This document shows, one piece after another, positions 12,901 through 25,118 of a stretch of DNA of 64,000 nt; position 1 is the stretch's first letter, and each line of letters begins with the position of its first letter. The stretch covers positions 62,001 through 126,000 of the forward strand of contig JADIIX010000002.1 of assembly GCA_027604505.1 (NCBI GenBank). The letters are read 5' to 3'. The DNA comes from Gonapodya sp. JEL0774. Lineage: Eukaryota > Monoblepharomycota > Monoblepharidomycetes > Monoblepharidales > Gonapodyaceae. The notes beneath the pieces were generated by a model. The model worked only from the letters and a program-made list of their open reading frames with translations, did not search any database and had not been told where the DNA came from. The translations under genes and the position numbers were made by a program.

Positions 12901-14643
12901 CCACGAGGTACAGGATGGGATCGGAGAGGTGACCGTGAAGAGAAGTAATTGTGAAGGTGAGCGTTCGTGCTACAAGGGTGTTGGGTATACTCTGTCCTGA
13001 ACCGCGCCCAACATCCGTCCTATCTTCGCACTCCACGAGAAACGGACAAAATTCTCCCGTCTACAACGATCCCAGCCGAACAGGTAAATTGTTCCCACCA
13101 TTTGTCTCTCTGCCTCTCAGCAAATGTCAGTCAGTCCCTAACCTGAGACACCCACCCATCATCTGCCCCCTCCTCAACACTCCCACTGCATGTGCCAAAT
13201 TCCTCTTCGCCCTATCCAAATGCGCAATGTCACCCGCGATTTCTTTCACTAAAGTACGCGAGAGATTTGATTGGTACACGATATGGCTGAGGCGGGTGTG
13301 TAGGGACTATGTGCGAGAGAGCGCAGAATTACCACACCGAATGAGAAGGCGGGCGACAAGCGTGGTGGTCTGTCCGTGTTGATCTCTCGTCCTAGTCAAG
13401 TATCAACCAGCCACTCCGACCCCCACTCGTGCCCTCGAGCACAATATCATGTCCTATTTCGTTGTGTTCTCCCTGCTTTGATCCCTCCACAATGCTCTTA
13501 CACTCCACCCTATCTCCATCATCATCCAGCTCCACAGAACCCCCTCGTCTCTCTCCAAGGGGAAAAAACATGACCTTCGCCGCGCTCACCCACCTGTATG
13601 CCCGCCCTCACCCCCTCCAACCCAGCCTTTGCTTCTTCTCCAGCATCCGTCTGCGCGCGCACAAGCTCTCTGCTGGCTGCGTCCACCGAGTGAAGTTGGC
13701 GTTTGAGGCGCGACATGGCGGTAGGGAGGGACTGGAGGGAGGGGGCTGAGAAAATTGGAGGATAGAACCATATCGAGTGAATCGTGGTTTGACCTCTCGA
13801 TTGCTGCACAGTACGAGGGCAGTAGCATCCAGCACGAAGCTCGATGCGAGGTTTCTCACAGGATGGAAATCGCACAAAAGCATAAGCCTGTCCTCCAGGC
13901 CGAATACCCGAAGGAGCAAGTTGCGTGCTCGAGGGCAGGAACAGTCACTGCCGGACCAGAAAATCAAGCGAGCCGCGAACAGGAGTGAAAGGCAAGGTGG
14001 GAGACTACGGGCCTTTCTGATATGGACGGACTGTTTCTAGTCCTCGAGTTCTCTCCGTGGTGCATACAACCAGGAACCCCCGAATGCCGGAATGGCACAC
14101 CACCGAATGACCTTTGTACACTGAACAAAGCACCCAGTAACCACCATTGAAGCACGCCCGTTTCAGAAGACATCTTTGAGCCCATGGCCGCCCGCGTGAG
14201 CTCTGCTTCCAGCCCATAGTTCTGCCACATTTCCGTGCTAAAACACACACGATGTGGTTCGTGAGTCTCCCAGAGCAATTTTCATTGGAATCTGTGGAAT
14301 CTCGTTTCCTGGACCTTCCTGTCTCCTGTCTCCACCTCCCATCCCACAGCGCCGACCAAAGAATCCCACTCAATTCCCCATCGCCATGCTCACCATCGGG
14401 AAACAGGAGGTTAACATATTCCACAACATTAAACGAAGATGAATCCAAAGGGTCGTTGGTGTCCAAGATTGCTGAAAGAGCAGCGTCTAGTTCCCTTGGG
14501 GCCTCCTGTCCTTGACTCATTTCCATTCCCGGTCCTGGTCCGTGACCCGTTCCAAGTGCCGGAGCAGGTTGCAGTGGTGAAACAGGGTCCCCTACTGCTG
14601 CAGCCCCGTCCGCGTCCCCATTAGGCTGAGACGGAAGCGGCAT
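9930..14643 (-). CDS. VPS53: VPS53, GARP tethering complex subunit
   Basis: Subunit of the GARP complex that tethers endosome-derived vesicles at the trans-Golgi. The start at 14643 gives MPLPSQPNG and soon the family N-terminal element DPLDSSSFNVVEYVNLLFPD. A later exon (about 13560-13720) carries the helical stretch SRELVRAQTDAGEEAKAGLE. A long exon (about 11450-12110) has SAFEPYLIHYISAED and LFLYYRNALVHCAKMSTGKT. The last exon (9930 to about 10640) has the C-terminal module KLVAKGVSKCETLLKIVM, FLENYLLL and GIKRVDHQ. Its final 100 residues are Ser/Thr/Pro/Gly-rich and disordered. An insertion rich in Gly, Arg and Glu (about 11830-11960) interrupts the usual core. About ten or more introns are present and I did not resolve all of them. 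The first intron, about 14390 down to 13720, seems unusually long for this window. Confidence 0.87.
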
Positions 14644-15190
14644 GTGAGCTGATCTGGCTCCCACTCTGCAAATGTGAAAATTGGTCCGAGAAAACTCATT
14701 TTGTATACTACGAGACTCAAGGAAATTACTGGTGAATTCCGTGTCCACCGGACAACGAGGCTGGCTGATTAATGTTGCGGGGTGTTCCCTTCTGTGAGCG
14801 ATGATGGATTGATCATGCATGGGCTTTACTGGTGAAAATTGTGTTCAAAAGCTGCTAATGTCACAGAAAGTCCAGATTGCACATTATATTATAAAATCTC
14901 GTCTGAGAGCCGTTGTGCCTTGAGTGACATGAGTGGGCGACGCAGATGACCACTCCAAATGCAACGTGCATCTGCGTCAGATAGGAGAAGAGGAAAAAGC
15001 CGGCAAATATGAAGATGCGATGTAATTTTAAAATTGTGCGTTGTGAAGGACGAGAATCGGATGACACACTCCGCTCACGATCATTCGTCGATCATACACT
15101 GACTTCTTGTTCATCCCTTCACTCACCGTGAACCCGCATTCCATCCAAAGCCGCCGCGGCCTTGGCAAATCAATAAATCGACATCCAACA
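14644..15190. other. Intergenic, divergent promoters
   Basis: 547 nt between the VPS53 start and the hydroxylase start. In-frame codons continue upstream of the VPS53 ATG to an ATG at 14820, so an upstream coding exon is not excluded. Otherwise nothing recognised. Confidence 0.35.
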
Positions 15191-17794
15191 ATGTTTCAAT
15201 CTCTGTCAATCTTCTATCAAAACGCAGTCTCGTACGCCGAGTCGACATTCGGCGATTCGTTCACATTCGCATTGTTTTCGGCGTGAGTATTCACCGAAAT
15301 GCATAAATGTGTCGACTCAGGACCTGTGATACTTGATCTCTGGTTTCTGGCCGTATCGGCTCCTGTCGGATGTAGCGATCGAAGGAGATCGCTCACCCCT
15401 TGCACGTCACAACTCTCTCGTGCTGTCAATTTTGAGAACAGAGGATCTTGCGTATACCAGAGCTTGTCCATTTCTTCAGGGTGGCTTCGGGAAAGAGTCT
15501 TTTGGGTGGAGAGCGTTTGATAGGCGTGTTTGTGAGTAGATGTGTCTGGACGGAACAGAAATGTCCCGAGAGAGAAAAACCGGTTCTGCCACCTCTTGCA
15601 AAAAGCAACAGAAAGGAGTTCAGAGCCTGTGGTAGTCACATCCTGCAAAGTGTGACTGGCGAACTCACCACGCAAACACGATCCCAACCCCACCCTCCAG
15701 CGCTGCCGTCTTCCTTGGTAACTACCCTCTCGCCTATCTCTTCAATCTCGCAGACAAAGATACGTCTGGATGGTGGTGGAGGAGGAGGATATGGAGGGAC
15801 AAATACGCCGCGTGTACGTCGCACAGTTTGTAGGGTCAGATGCCGAAGGTTTGGGTGGCGGGAGGAGATGCTTGAGCTTGGGTGTGTGTGCGTGTGAGCA
15901 AGAAAATAGCGGCTGCGGGACACAACAGCCAGGGCAATGAGCAACAACACAGTCGATTCAAGTAACGGGCCCCACGAAGTCGAAAGCAGATTCGGGTGGC
16001 TGGACCTCACCTCTACCCGCCGTGGCTTACTTTCTCTTCTTGTTCACATATCACTTATCGCTCCCTCTCATCCTGTCAATCCAACTCCAAACCACCTTAT
16101 TCCTTGCTGCAAGCCTGGCTCACCTCCAAAACCCTCCCCTCCAGCCTCGCCACCTTCCTTCACGATGCCACGCTGGCCGTTTTCTTATCGTTCCACCTGC
16201 CATACTATGTTTTTAAATTTACAGTGAGTAATGCATCCTCAATTTGTCTCGTCAGTGTACAATTCTGACCCCACACCGTGCAAAGTACAACATGCCAATC
16301 CTCTCTCCGCCACCGAGCACGTTCATGTTCGTGGCGAGGTTTTTGATGTACTATGCGTGCGTGGATTTCGTGTTCTACTGGATGCATAGAGCGTTCCATG
16401 AAGTGGAGTGGTTGTGGAAGTGAGTTGCAACTCCGTATCGCCATCGTGTCGTATGTTTGTGTTTGATGGTGAAATGTGTGATTGGCCATGCCCTTCCACC
16501 ACCACAACTGCTCCATCGATCTTGTTATGATCCGTCTTTCGACGTTGGGATTCAAACTTCTCCTTCCGCTCCCCGCCCACCGCGACTCGCAAACGATGTC
16601 GAATGTTGAATCAGAAACGTGCACCGGTACCATCACGGTAAGTGACTCCCATCATCCCACCGACGCTGGGGTATCACACAATCCATAACCCCCTTTCCCG
16701 TCCACCACGAAGAGTATACCATCACGAACTACCGCACTCACTTCCACTTTTCGAAGGCCGAGACGTATACGCAGAGATTTGTCAAGGACTGGTAAGTGGG
16801 ACGCGTGCTCTGTAACTACCCGCGTCTGCAGTTTAGGGCCTTATGGTGGCGTTATTATTGAGCGGAGTAGACTTTTGTGCTGTGTTGTTCTGAGACCGGC
16901 TACATTGGGGGAGTGGAGGGCGTATGGAGCGTTGTTATGGCAATGACTTTCCAAACAATTATGGGGCGATAACCTCATAGGGCCGACCGCGATTTCATGT
17001 TGACTTCCCCAGGCCTCTCGCTATTCTCTTCCGTCTTCACTTTTCGGAATGGTTGTTTTACATGTATGTACGAAAGTCCTCTTGCTTCCTACAACTACCA
17101 TTCTCGTCCGGGCCAACGTCCCGTGGTTCCCTCCTTCAATTCAGGTTCTTTTCTCAGGTCCTGGATATATTTATCCACTGCGGGTACGTCCTCCCCGTGT
17201 GGCCGCTGGTTGGACTGTCCGAGATGGAATGGCATGTGAGTTGCAGGTCTTTGAAAATTGACGTCTTCGTCGTGGTTACGGTGGGAGCCCGTTGATGTAG
17301 AATAGGAAAATGTTTTCTTCATGTTCCGAGCCTCGTATTGCATGCATTGTTATTGATGCTGTTGTTGGCTTCCATTTCGGTGTAAGTTTTCAAGACTAAT
17401 CTGATTCGATCTCACAGCACTTCCACCACTCAAACTACACCAAAGGTGCCTATGCGTTATGGATTAGGGGATACGATGATCTGTTCGGTGCGTATTTTGT
17501 GCACTCCGCACCACTGCAGTGCTTCCTCACTCACGGCACTCATCTGTTCCGGGTGCACATCACTGCCACCCCCATGGCCGCACCATATCAGGCACGTCCT
17601 CTCAGTATGACACTTGGAAGAGAACGTACTATGCCAGCCACCCAAAGCCAGGATCCGAACCCATCGGTACGCCCACGTCTTTGTCTGATTCTTATTCCGT
17701 CGCACCTCCTGCCACGGAATCCATCGAGGACTACGAATCGGGGAGGAAGTCTGTGGGTGAGGAAATGGGGACGGGGGTGAAGAAGGAGGAGTAA
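15191..17794 (+). CDS. Fatty acid hydroxylase / sterol desaturase superfamily protein
   Basis: Predicted ER-membrane di-iron enzyme acting on a sterol or lipid. The three histidine boxes appear once exons are joined: HRAFH (exon ending 16419), HRYHH (microexon 16615-16637) and HHFHH (junction of the exon ending in EMEWH near 17238 with the exon starting near 17416). In-phase neighbours include YYACVDFVFYWMHRAFHEVE, EYTITNYRTHFHFS (16713-16791), WPLAILFRLHFSEWLFY, FFSQVLDIFIHCGYVL, and NYTKGAYALWIRGYDDLFG. The C-terminus is polar and acidic, ending at TAA 17794. Exon 1 (15191-15281) encodes MFQSLSIFYQ and related residues. The link from exon 1 to the exon near 16110-16224 (LATFLHDATLAVFLSFHLPY) is unresolved and may include another membrane exon near 16018. 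Whether the substrate is a sterol or a fatty acid cannot be told. Confidence 0.8.
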
Positions 17795-18161
17795 CAATGG
17801 TGGCTGAGGCGCGTGTATGTTATGATAACGTGCGATCTGGGTGTTCACAGTAGATTGGTCATTATTACATAATAGTGGACGTGGGGAAGGTTTATTACTC
17901 AATTCTCGCGACTGTAGATACTTTTGGCAATTGCATAATAGATATGTGCATGCAGTGAGCTGGCCTATGAACAGGATCCACACGGTCGTCGTACTATGTG
18001 CGAATGGAACTGCGCGGACGCGGATCGGGAAGCTCATGGTACGGACGTAGTGGTGACAATAACAAGGTATTTTAGCGCACCACAAATATTATCTTTTGGC
18101 GTTTCGTGGCGGAATTTTTTGTTTTATTCAAGCACGCAGATTTCTTTGCAGGGCCGTTGAG
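17795..18161. other. Intergenic between tandem + strand genes
   Basis: 367 nt after the hydroxylase stop. A short + frame (17841-18050) has no family resemblance. It likely contains the hydroxylase 3' UTR and the promoter of the next gene. A stretch just before 18150 resembles a splice acceptor (TTTCTTTGCAG), so a 5' UTR intron is possible. Confidence 0.35.
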
Positions 18162-19900
18162 ATGTACACTGACTGGTCTTCGCATTTGGCTTCGCAATTC
18201 TTCACCCTCGACAACTCATATAGTCACTAATGCTCTCAATGAAAAGCAAGCCAGCTTTTCCACCACTGAATTATGTCTTTCTCTTTGCGAAATCCCGCGA
18301 CGGAAAGGACGTGGAGGAACTGCAGGCAGATTGGTTCGAGAACGGAGCAGACAGCGGCTGCTCGAGCAGCGGGGGGAGGATTAACCAACAGGAACAAAAA
18401 GGATCGGTAGTTGTAAGGATGTGTCAGAAGGGGAGTGGACGGGAATCGGGCAAGGGTGGAGGAGAAACCACTCCACGTCTCCGTGTACCAGTCCACCGTA
18501 CGCCACCCGACGAGGACAAGGAGAACATACCCCGTGTGTATAGGCAACTTCCCTCTACTTTCGTAACCATTGAGGTACTATGATTCTATTTTCACTTTAG
18601 CTGCAGCATATTTCGACTTGAGTTACTCGAAATCTCGACATCGTTATCCAACACATGCCTTTCACAGGCCCATAAAACGGAGGAGATCCCCTTCAGCTCG
18701 AACCTACGTATTTCCCGATGATGTTGGAGCTGCTTTCAGAGCTGCTGCTGGAAAGCCCACCCCGCGCAGCCACCGTGCTTCTTCTAGTTCGTCAAACCCC
18801 ATTGGGAGGACGTTCACATTCCAGAATTCAGAGCATCAAACAATAATCAAAGCTGCCGTACTCAAAGAATCTCCTCTCAGTGCCTCAGTAAATCAAATGG
18901 CCTCTTCGGTGAACAGTGTTCGCACCACTCCCTTCATTGCTCGACGGAACATGAAGGGATCTGGGGGTCTCTATCACGAGACCCCAACTCTAACACCGAG
19001 TGGTCAAGATCACTTCGATCTTTGCGACGACCCACTCGAGTTCTCAGCAAGGATACGTGGCTCGACGGGTACCCGTATCGACAAGAGCATGGATCATGAT
19101 CATGGGGAACAAAGATCCGACTCTTCAACCTCTCGAACTCCACTTCAGATCAAAGACTGCGGGTCTCCGACTAAATCACCACGTCATTATTTTGATGCTT
19201 CCCTTCACAACTTCCGTGCTTCCGCTGTTGCGGAGCCACTCTCTTCCGAGAGGGTGGTTTCCACTCGCAGGTTCTTATCTGCACGAGAAAAGCACGTGCA
19301 CATCTCAACGCCGCTGTCAGACTCCGCATCAAAGCGTGTCCGTATTTCATCTGAAGTTGGCATCACGCCGCCACCACAACATCAACCAGACCAAACCGCA
19401 GTCCTCCACAAACATTCCATGCCACATCAGCACCAAGAACCTCGCAACTGGGTGACTCCTTCTTCTAGCATCCCCACAATGTCGTCCACTTCACGGCGAC
19501 TATCCAGCCCGTCGCCAGAACTCTTCTGTGCACCACCCGCGAAGTCTCGACAAGCGAGTCCACCTCCTCACTCTACCGAACTCTATGTTCCTGAAACTCC
19601 ATCGCCTCCTTTCGCGTCCCTCACAGCCGCTCCATCTCTTCAGGCGTTGACGTCCCCCAGTCGCGCTCGGCCCACCCGCACGTACGCGCGTGCAGCTGGG
19701 AGAGCAAAGCCTTGGGCGTACCGTAGTATAAGTGGAGTGTGGGACATGGAACACGGACCGAAAACTTGGTTAACCTAATGAAAGAGATGAGCAGGCTGAA
19801 AATCAAACTGTTCAACATGCATCCCGACGTCACCAAACCGAAGGGCAAGCAGTGGTTTCTCGAAGCGGCATTCGGAGGGGCCGATAAAGTGCAAGAATAG
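18162..19900 (+). CDS. Unrecognised Ser/Pro-rich protein with KEN box
   Basis: I do not recognise a family. Best reading is four exons: 18162-18175, 18247-18533, 18601-19725 and 19785-19900, giving 513 aa with all phases closing. Each intron has a GT donor and AG acceptor, and two have CTAAT/TTAAC branch-like sites. Visible features are a KEN box in the context DEDKENIPP (about residues 93-101), a basic stretch PIKRRRSP soon after, a long disordered region rich in Ser, Thr, Pro and His, and repeated SP/TP sites (CDK-type). A conserved-looking C-terminal tail (SRLKIKLFNMHPDV, then KPKGKQWFLEAAFGG) follows. The pattern suggests a nuclear, cell-cycle-regulated protein degraded through APC/C. That is inference from short motifs only. 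The start codon is the least certain part. Confidence 0.6.
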
Positions 19901-20093
19901 TCTGAGCGCGAAATTTCACGTTTTATCAGGCGTCAATTGACAAAATTACAAGATTTTACGTGAAAATAATTGCAACTTTGATTTTTACAAGGACGGGATT
20001 CCTACATATTGCAATCCTCTTGCCCCTCCACTACGATGATAAATACATGCACAAATCCACTATTTACAGTACGACACAAAATCCACCACCATC

Positions 20094-23000
20094 TCAATGT
20101 TCGGGCGGCATTGGAATAATTCCAATGGTGAGATCTGAGTAAAGAAAGGCAATAAAAGCGCCCGGTGTGGGTTCCCAGGTTGAGAATATTGCAACGTAAG
20201 TGCCAGGTTGCAGGGTGACTTGGCTCGTGAGGACCCCTTGAACCCAGTTGGTGTAGGGTCCAGTCGAAAGAGCTTCCTCACCATATCCCGAAGCCGTACG
20301 TGGAAACACGGACACATTAAGGGCTGGTTGAGGTTTGATGTCCGGGGTGATGAGACGGATTCTGCACCGTTTACAGATTCGTTTTGCTACCATAGTGAAC
20401 AACATTGTTAAGACAGACTCACTGCACTTTCGTGGTTTGTTTTATATTCAGCTGGTATCTCGGATTCCGGAAAAACTGCTTAAAGTGAGAGCATCCCACG
20501 GCCGTCAAATCCTTAACCCTATGTTGTTGAGTGTAAGTGAGAGATGAGGTGATTCGTTATGATTATTCATACTGGAAAGCATACCATTCCCCTCGAATTA
20601 CCATCTTGACCATGCCAGCTCCCTCTTCGGGAAGGAGTCGAAGTTGGAAGTTGTTGGTCGAAGAAACGGTCAGAAAATAGGCGCCAAGTTTGCCGGCGTC
20701 ATAAGCTGAGACCACAACAGTATAGTCCCCGGCTTTTCGGTGGCGCAGTATCATCAAAATCACGTTGCGAGATTGCAAGATCGCCCCAACATCCGTCCAA
20801 GCTCACGCTGTAGTCCTGTCACGTTGAAATAGCAAAATCCATGCCGGTAGTCCCCCGAAGAAGCTGCAGAGTCTGTCGAGGAAACGCTTTGAAAAAGAGA
20901 AAAGCGGACCCTATTTATCCACCACAGAAGGGCCAATCGAACGAGACGGCCGACATACTTGCTTACTCTCTGACCCGATCTCACGAGACGAATATTAACC
21001 GCAAAAGTCCGAGGCGCCTCCAACATAATGAAAAGGCCAATCTTCTTTCCCGAACCTTGATCAATTCGTAAGAAGTATTGTGGATTCATGTAGAACGTTG
21101 CGAACGCCATGCATCCGCCTGCTGTATCAGGAGTCCACAACCCATCAATTTTGGTTTCAATGGGAAATCGCTTCTGCACAGCTCCAATTTTGAAGGGCGA
21201 CATGCTGTAGGTCCTAAGAGAGAAATTCAGCGATTTGCTCTTCTCGTGCTGGGAAATTACTATGGTGTAGCGTGCTTTTCCAAGGGGGGCATTCAGGCGA
21301 ACGAGGATGTGGGGGCTAAGTGATCCCCTGTCTCATCAGATTGAACGAGACATGGTGCATGGGAACTGAAGACCATTACCTATTTATGTAAACGCCCTGA
21401 ATAAACGGGTTTTCCGGGTAGTATACCCGATCACAGTTGGTGTTCTCATACACGTGGAGAGCGATGTAGTCCTTGTTTTCTTCCTAGAATGGAACAGTGA
21501 GATGATTCCCGTACAAGTACACTGATATCATACAGTTGTCGAGATGAATACCTTGAGGGTGATATGCTTGGTCAGGAGAAGCCAAACTGCAGTCTTTTCG
21601 TTGGACACATTTGTTTCGAGTCCAAATTGTGGATTGTTCCCGAGATTGTAGTTATCTTTCCTGGGACCATCGTCCAGTGGCCAGGTGATGTGACGTACAT
21701 CTCGCACCCGAAACAACTCGGGATTCCTGCATCCAATTACGTTGTTTGAGCAAACCCAAACATTTTATACAACCCGCAAACGACATGCCCACCAGTTCAT
21801 GTGAATAGAATCAAAATACTTCAGCATTGACGAATATTTGATCCAAAAAATACCATCATCCCTTTGAAGAGCGGCGAGCTGGTCATAGTTGAGAGCCCTC
21901 CTCAGTTCAGGCGACCAAATTATGTCTTCCCCCCTCGGTGCAACCCATCGCTTGTGACTCCAAGGGTTCTTGACCTAAAGTTGGAAAGTATGAGAACTAG
22001 TAGAAGGTCCAAGGATAACCCTAAGTACCTGCATCAATCGTTCTCCTGAGATTTCACAAACATCTAAAACCGCATATGCATGAGTGGGGACCAAGCCGAG
22101 GGTTTCCGCCTCCTCTTCCTTGAGATCTCCCTTTGTAAGAGAATAGAATTTTCAGTCCGAGGGAGAGCGGTAAAGCAAGCGAGGCTTTCGTACTGTAGCA
22201 ATGGTCAACAGCACATCGCCAAACTTATGACCATCCACCATCCTCAGCCAGGTACTTTCGACATTAAAATTGGAGCTGCAAAAAGTATTACATAGATGGA
22301 ACAGAAAAAGCGATGACAGTCTTGAATCTCACTCTTTTATAAATAAATGTTCGGGGATCCAACCGGTGAGCGCTGGGAAGACCTCACTTAAGCAAATGAC
22401 GACACGGGACTGTAAGTTCGAACATTCTTACCGTGCAAATCAATGCCGGAGTTCCTGCGAGTGACGATGACTATTAAATTCGTCCGAGCGAACCGCAAGA
22501 CGACAGAACTTACGATCCAGGAAAATCGTAACCACCCATGAGCTTCATGTATGCCTTTTCCACAATGCTAGCCCAGATCTCATTTCGATTTCGCGAATAA
22601 GTACACATTAGGGATCCTGGAAAACATCAGTGTTCAGAGGAGTAGTAGGAAGACAACTATAAATGATTCAAGCCCACCAGTTTTGCTGACTGGTAAAAGA
22701 TCGTCTACAACTATTGGGGACACGCGAATCGCTTAATCCTGCCACCCGGCGCGAAACGTCCACTAAGCACTAAGGAGACGCACCGACACGTCTCTGGCAT
22801 CCATTGTAGTGAAGCTTGATAAGGTACTTTCCGCTCGGATTGTACATAGGCTCTTGTCGCGAATTCTGCGGCCATATTGTTGCTGTGATGAGCTGCTCAC
22901 GAGCAATAAATAATGCCAATGTACAAGAAGTTTCGTCAAGTTAAAATCCCTGATGTGACGGGAACCTACAGGTCTCTTCTTGCGTCGCTCGAACGATGAA

Positions 23001-24175
23001 GCGACACAAAGTGAAGCAACGAAAGAACAATCAGTCACTACATCCTGTCACAAATGCTTCTCAGGTGAGAGTGCGAAAATCTGCACTCGTGACGATGATT
23101 CACACCTGCACAAGGTTGTTTGCCGAAATGACCTGGATCATCTGAGGGTTGGTCATTATCTCCGAAGGTCTCTTCCATCCACCGAGTTTACTCTTCTGCT
23201 TTTCGGACAGTCGAAGGTATCCATCGGGGTCCACGAAAGGTTCGTACGACGAGAACCGCTCATTCAGATCCTTATCATCATTCCAAGGCAAGAAGAGGTG
23301 ATCGTTGATGGTGGATGAACTCGCGAGGATTGTCTTTTCTTCGTCGGTAAGCATCATAGAGGCAGAAAGAGGTCTTTGAGTGGCAGAAAGCCCTTTAATA
23401 GGAGGGAAAGGGTTCGATGAATTTCAACATATTGAACCCGAAATAGATCGACGACGGACCATTTGCCTTTGGTGGAGACACCTTCTTGAGCTCTTCCGAC
23501 CGTGTCAGTGTCTTTTCTATCGTCTCTCGAAGTTTTTCTTTCAGGCTCGCGTTTGACTCGACTGTAGACGGTGGTTTCACTGTTGTGGTCCAATTTCTGC
23601 ACTTGGAACAAGGAACATTACCTCTCCATGCCTTTAAATATGTTTCGATCGCCATCTTGTACTGATCGATCGCATCTTTGACGTGATTATTCTCATCTTC
23701 CACCCGCGCTTGTTGCAAGAAAAACTGTGATGAGAAGCCCCAAAGCACAATTTTCAAGGAACGGATTCCGGCATATCGTGTCCAGCAACATCACAAACTC
23801 ACATCTCCTTGCTGTAAAAGAGAGTCCACCTCCGTGAGGAGGACCGGCTGATTCCAAACGGCTGACGGTTGAGGAAGACTTTGCTTCAACACTTCAGCTC
23901 TTTGCATATATTTTCGACACGCATCATCAACCGCTCTCCGCTTGGTCTCATCATTCTCGACTAGAATTGCATAACACCGATTAACCGAGAAATATGATTT
24001 GAACACTTCTTCTAGTAGAATCACCTTTGCGAACCCGAATGAATGCCTCGATCGCCTCCTTGTAAAACGTCAATGCAACCGCGGGATCCGCTCCAGAGCC
24101 ATCAACTGTCACAGCTTTGCTCGCCAGTGTTCGCGCATCCTCATAAAAGGCAGTCAGGTCTTCCACTGACGCCAT
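20094..24175 (-). CDS. RIM13: Calpain-7 / Rim13 (PalB) cysteine protease
   Basis: Fungal PalB/Rim13 proteases act with ESCRT-III to cleave the Rim101/PacC factor in alkaline-pH signalling; the animal form is calpain-7. The start at 24175 opens an MIT domain ([22 protein letters not shown]). A second MIT-like repeat follows ([16 protein letters not shown], about 23640-23700). The C2 protease domain retains the full triad: Cys in TDCSFVASL (codon 23027-23029), His in THAYAVLD (22080-22082) and Asn in VKNPW (21966-21968). Other landmarks are [27 protein letters not shown] and [11 protein letters not shown]. Downstream are two calpain domain-III/C2-like segments ending GIIPMPPEH at 20094. There are many short introns. 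It sits 107 nt from the GMF stop, in tandem. The family call is strong; the pH-signalling role is inferred. Confidence 0.88.
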
Positions 24176-24282
24176 TCGAGGAACTGTTGGTCGGCGATCA
24201 GTTCAAGGGTACCTCCCAATTTATGTTTGAAAACTAACACTAAAACGAACATTTTACAAGACACATTTCATATTTATTGGTA

Positions 24283-25063
24283 TTACGGCAGCAATTTTGC
24301 GTTCAAGTTCGTCTCTGTCAAATCATCTAGGCTCACTAAGTCAATGACTTTCCCGGCGATGCTCGATGCCGCCGAAAGAACCATTTTTGCACTGCTATAC
24401 ATCATTTTTTGGTCCGTTTTGGCAGCTGTGTGTATCCGAGATCGTGGGATAACAATCACACGCCGGTGATTAGTACGAAACGTCACAGTACTCACTGTCA
24501 GGATTGTAGTAAATGAACACCAATGGATAAGAGACACGCCCTTCCTTATGAGTTAGCTTGTAGCTCAGGATAATGTACCGCGGAGTGTTTTCGGGCAGTT
24601 CGTCTGCGAGGTCCTCAAGGGATGTCTCTTCGAGGTGTCTGGACACACAGCATTTGGCCATTGACCAAAATCGTGTACTGCGATTATGAAAACTCACTTA
24701 TCCTCGACAATGCAAAGCTACATACGTGCAATGGAGTTCCGAGTCATTACAAGCACGACCAAACTTCTGTGCGCCAAGAGAGCAGAAGAAGTACCAACCT
24801 TCTGCATATCAATTTTTAAAATGAGAGCTCGTGTCTCTTTGCTTTTGTTAAACCGAAATTGCTCCAACTTAGTCACGACGGCGGGGTCGATGTCGCAGGT
24901 CCGGGTGCCTGACGCAGACTTCAATTGTGTGAAGGAAAGAGCAGGATGGATGATGGAGAAGTGATCCGTCGCTTGATGGCCGCAGTCCTCGCAATAGAAA
25001 CCAACCATTTGAATTGCGCTAGGTATGTGCGGATAACTGATGTTGTGCGGTTGACACCGACAT
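24283..25063 (-). CDS. Glia maturation factor (ADF/cofilin superfamily), AIM7-like
   Basis: GMF binds Arp2/3 complex and debranches actin networks. Conserved stretches are DIDPAVVTKLEQFRFNKSKE, ILKIDMQK, SLEDLADELPENTPRYI, RVSYPLVFIYYNPDS, KMMYSSAK and DLTETNLNAKLLP (stop 24283). This covers the full single ADF-H domain of about 140 residues. The start is probably ATG at 25061-25063, a two-codon exon (Met-Ser) before a GTGTCA donor. It splices to the exon starting SASGTRTCDID near 24920. That first exon is inferred because the long exon has no suitable ATG of its own. The gene is divergent from WDR92 with only 55 nt between starts. Confidence 0.87.
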
Positions 25064-25118
25064 GCCCAGAAGAGCTTTAGGTCCACAGTAATTTCCGCAT
25101 TCCTGTCGATTCATTGCC
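25064..25118. promoter_or_regulatory. Very short bidirectional promoter region (GMF / WDR92)
   Basis: Only 55 nt separate the inferred start codons of two divergent genes. Core promoter elements must therefore lie within this stretch or inside the transcribed regions. No TATA-like box is evident. Confidence 0.45.

Noticed and set aside
15217-15693. 158-codon minus-strand frame overlapping hydroxylase exon 1
   Set aside because: It overlaps a better-supported exon on the other strand, matches no family, and lies mostly in the presumed first intron.
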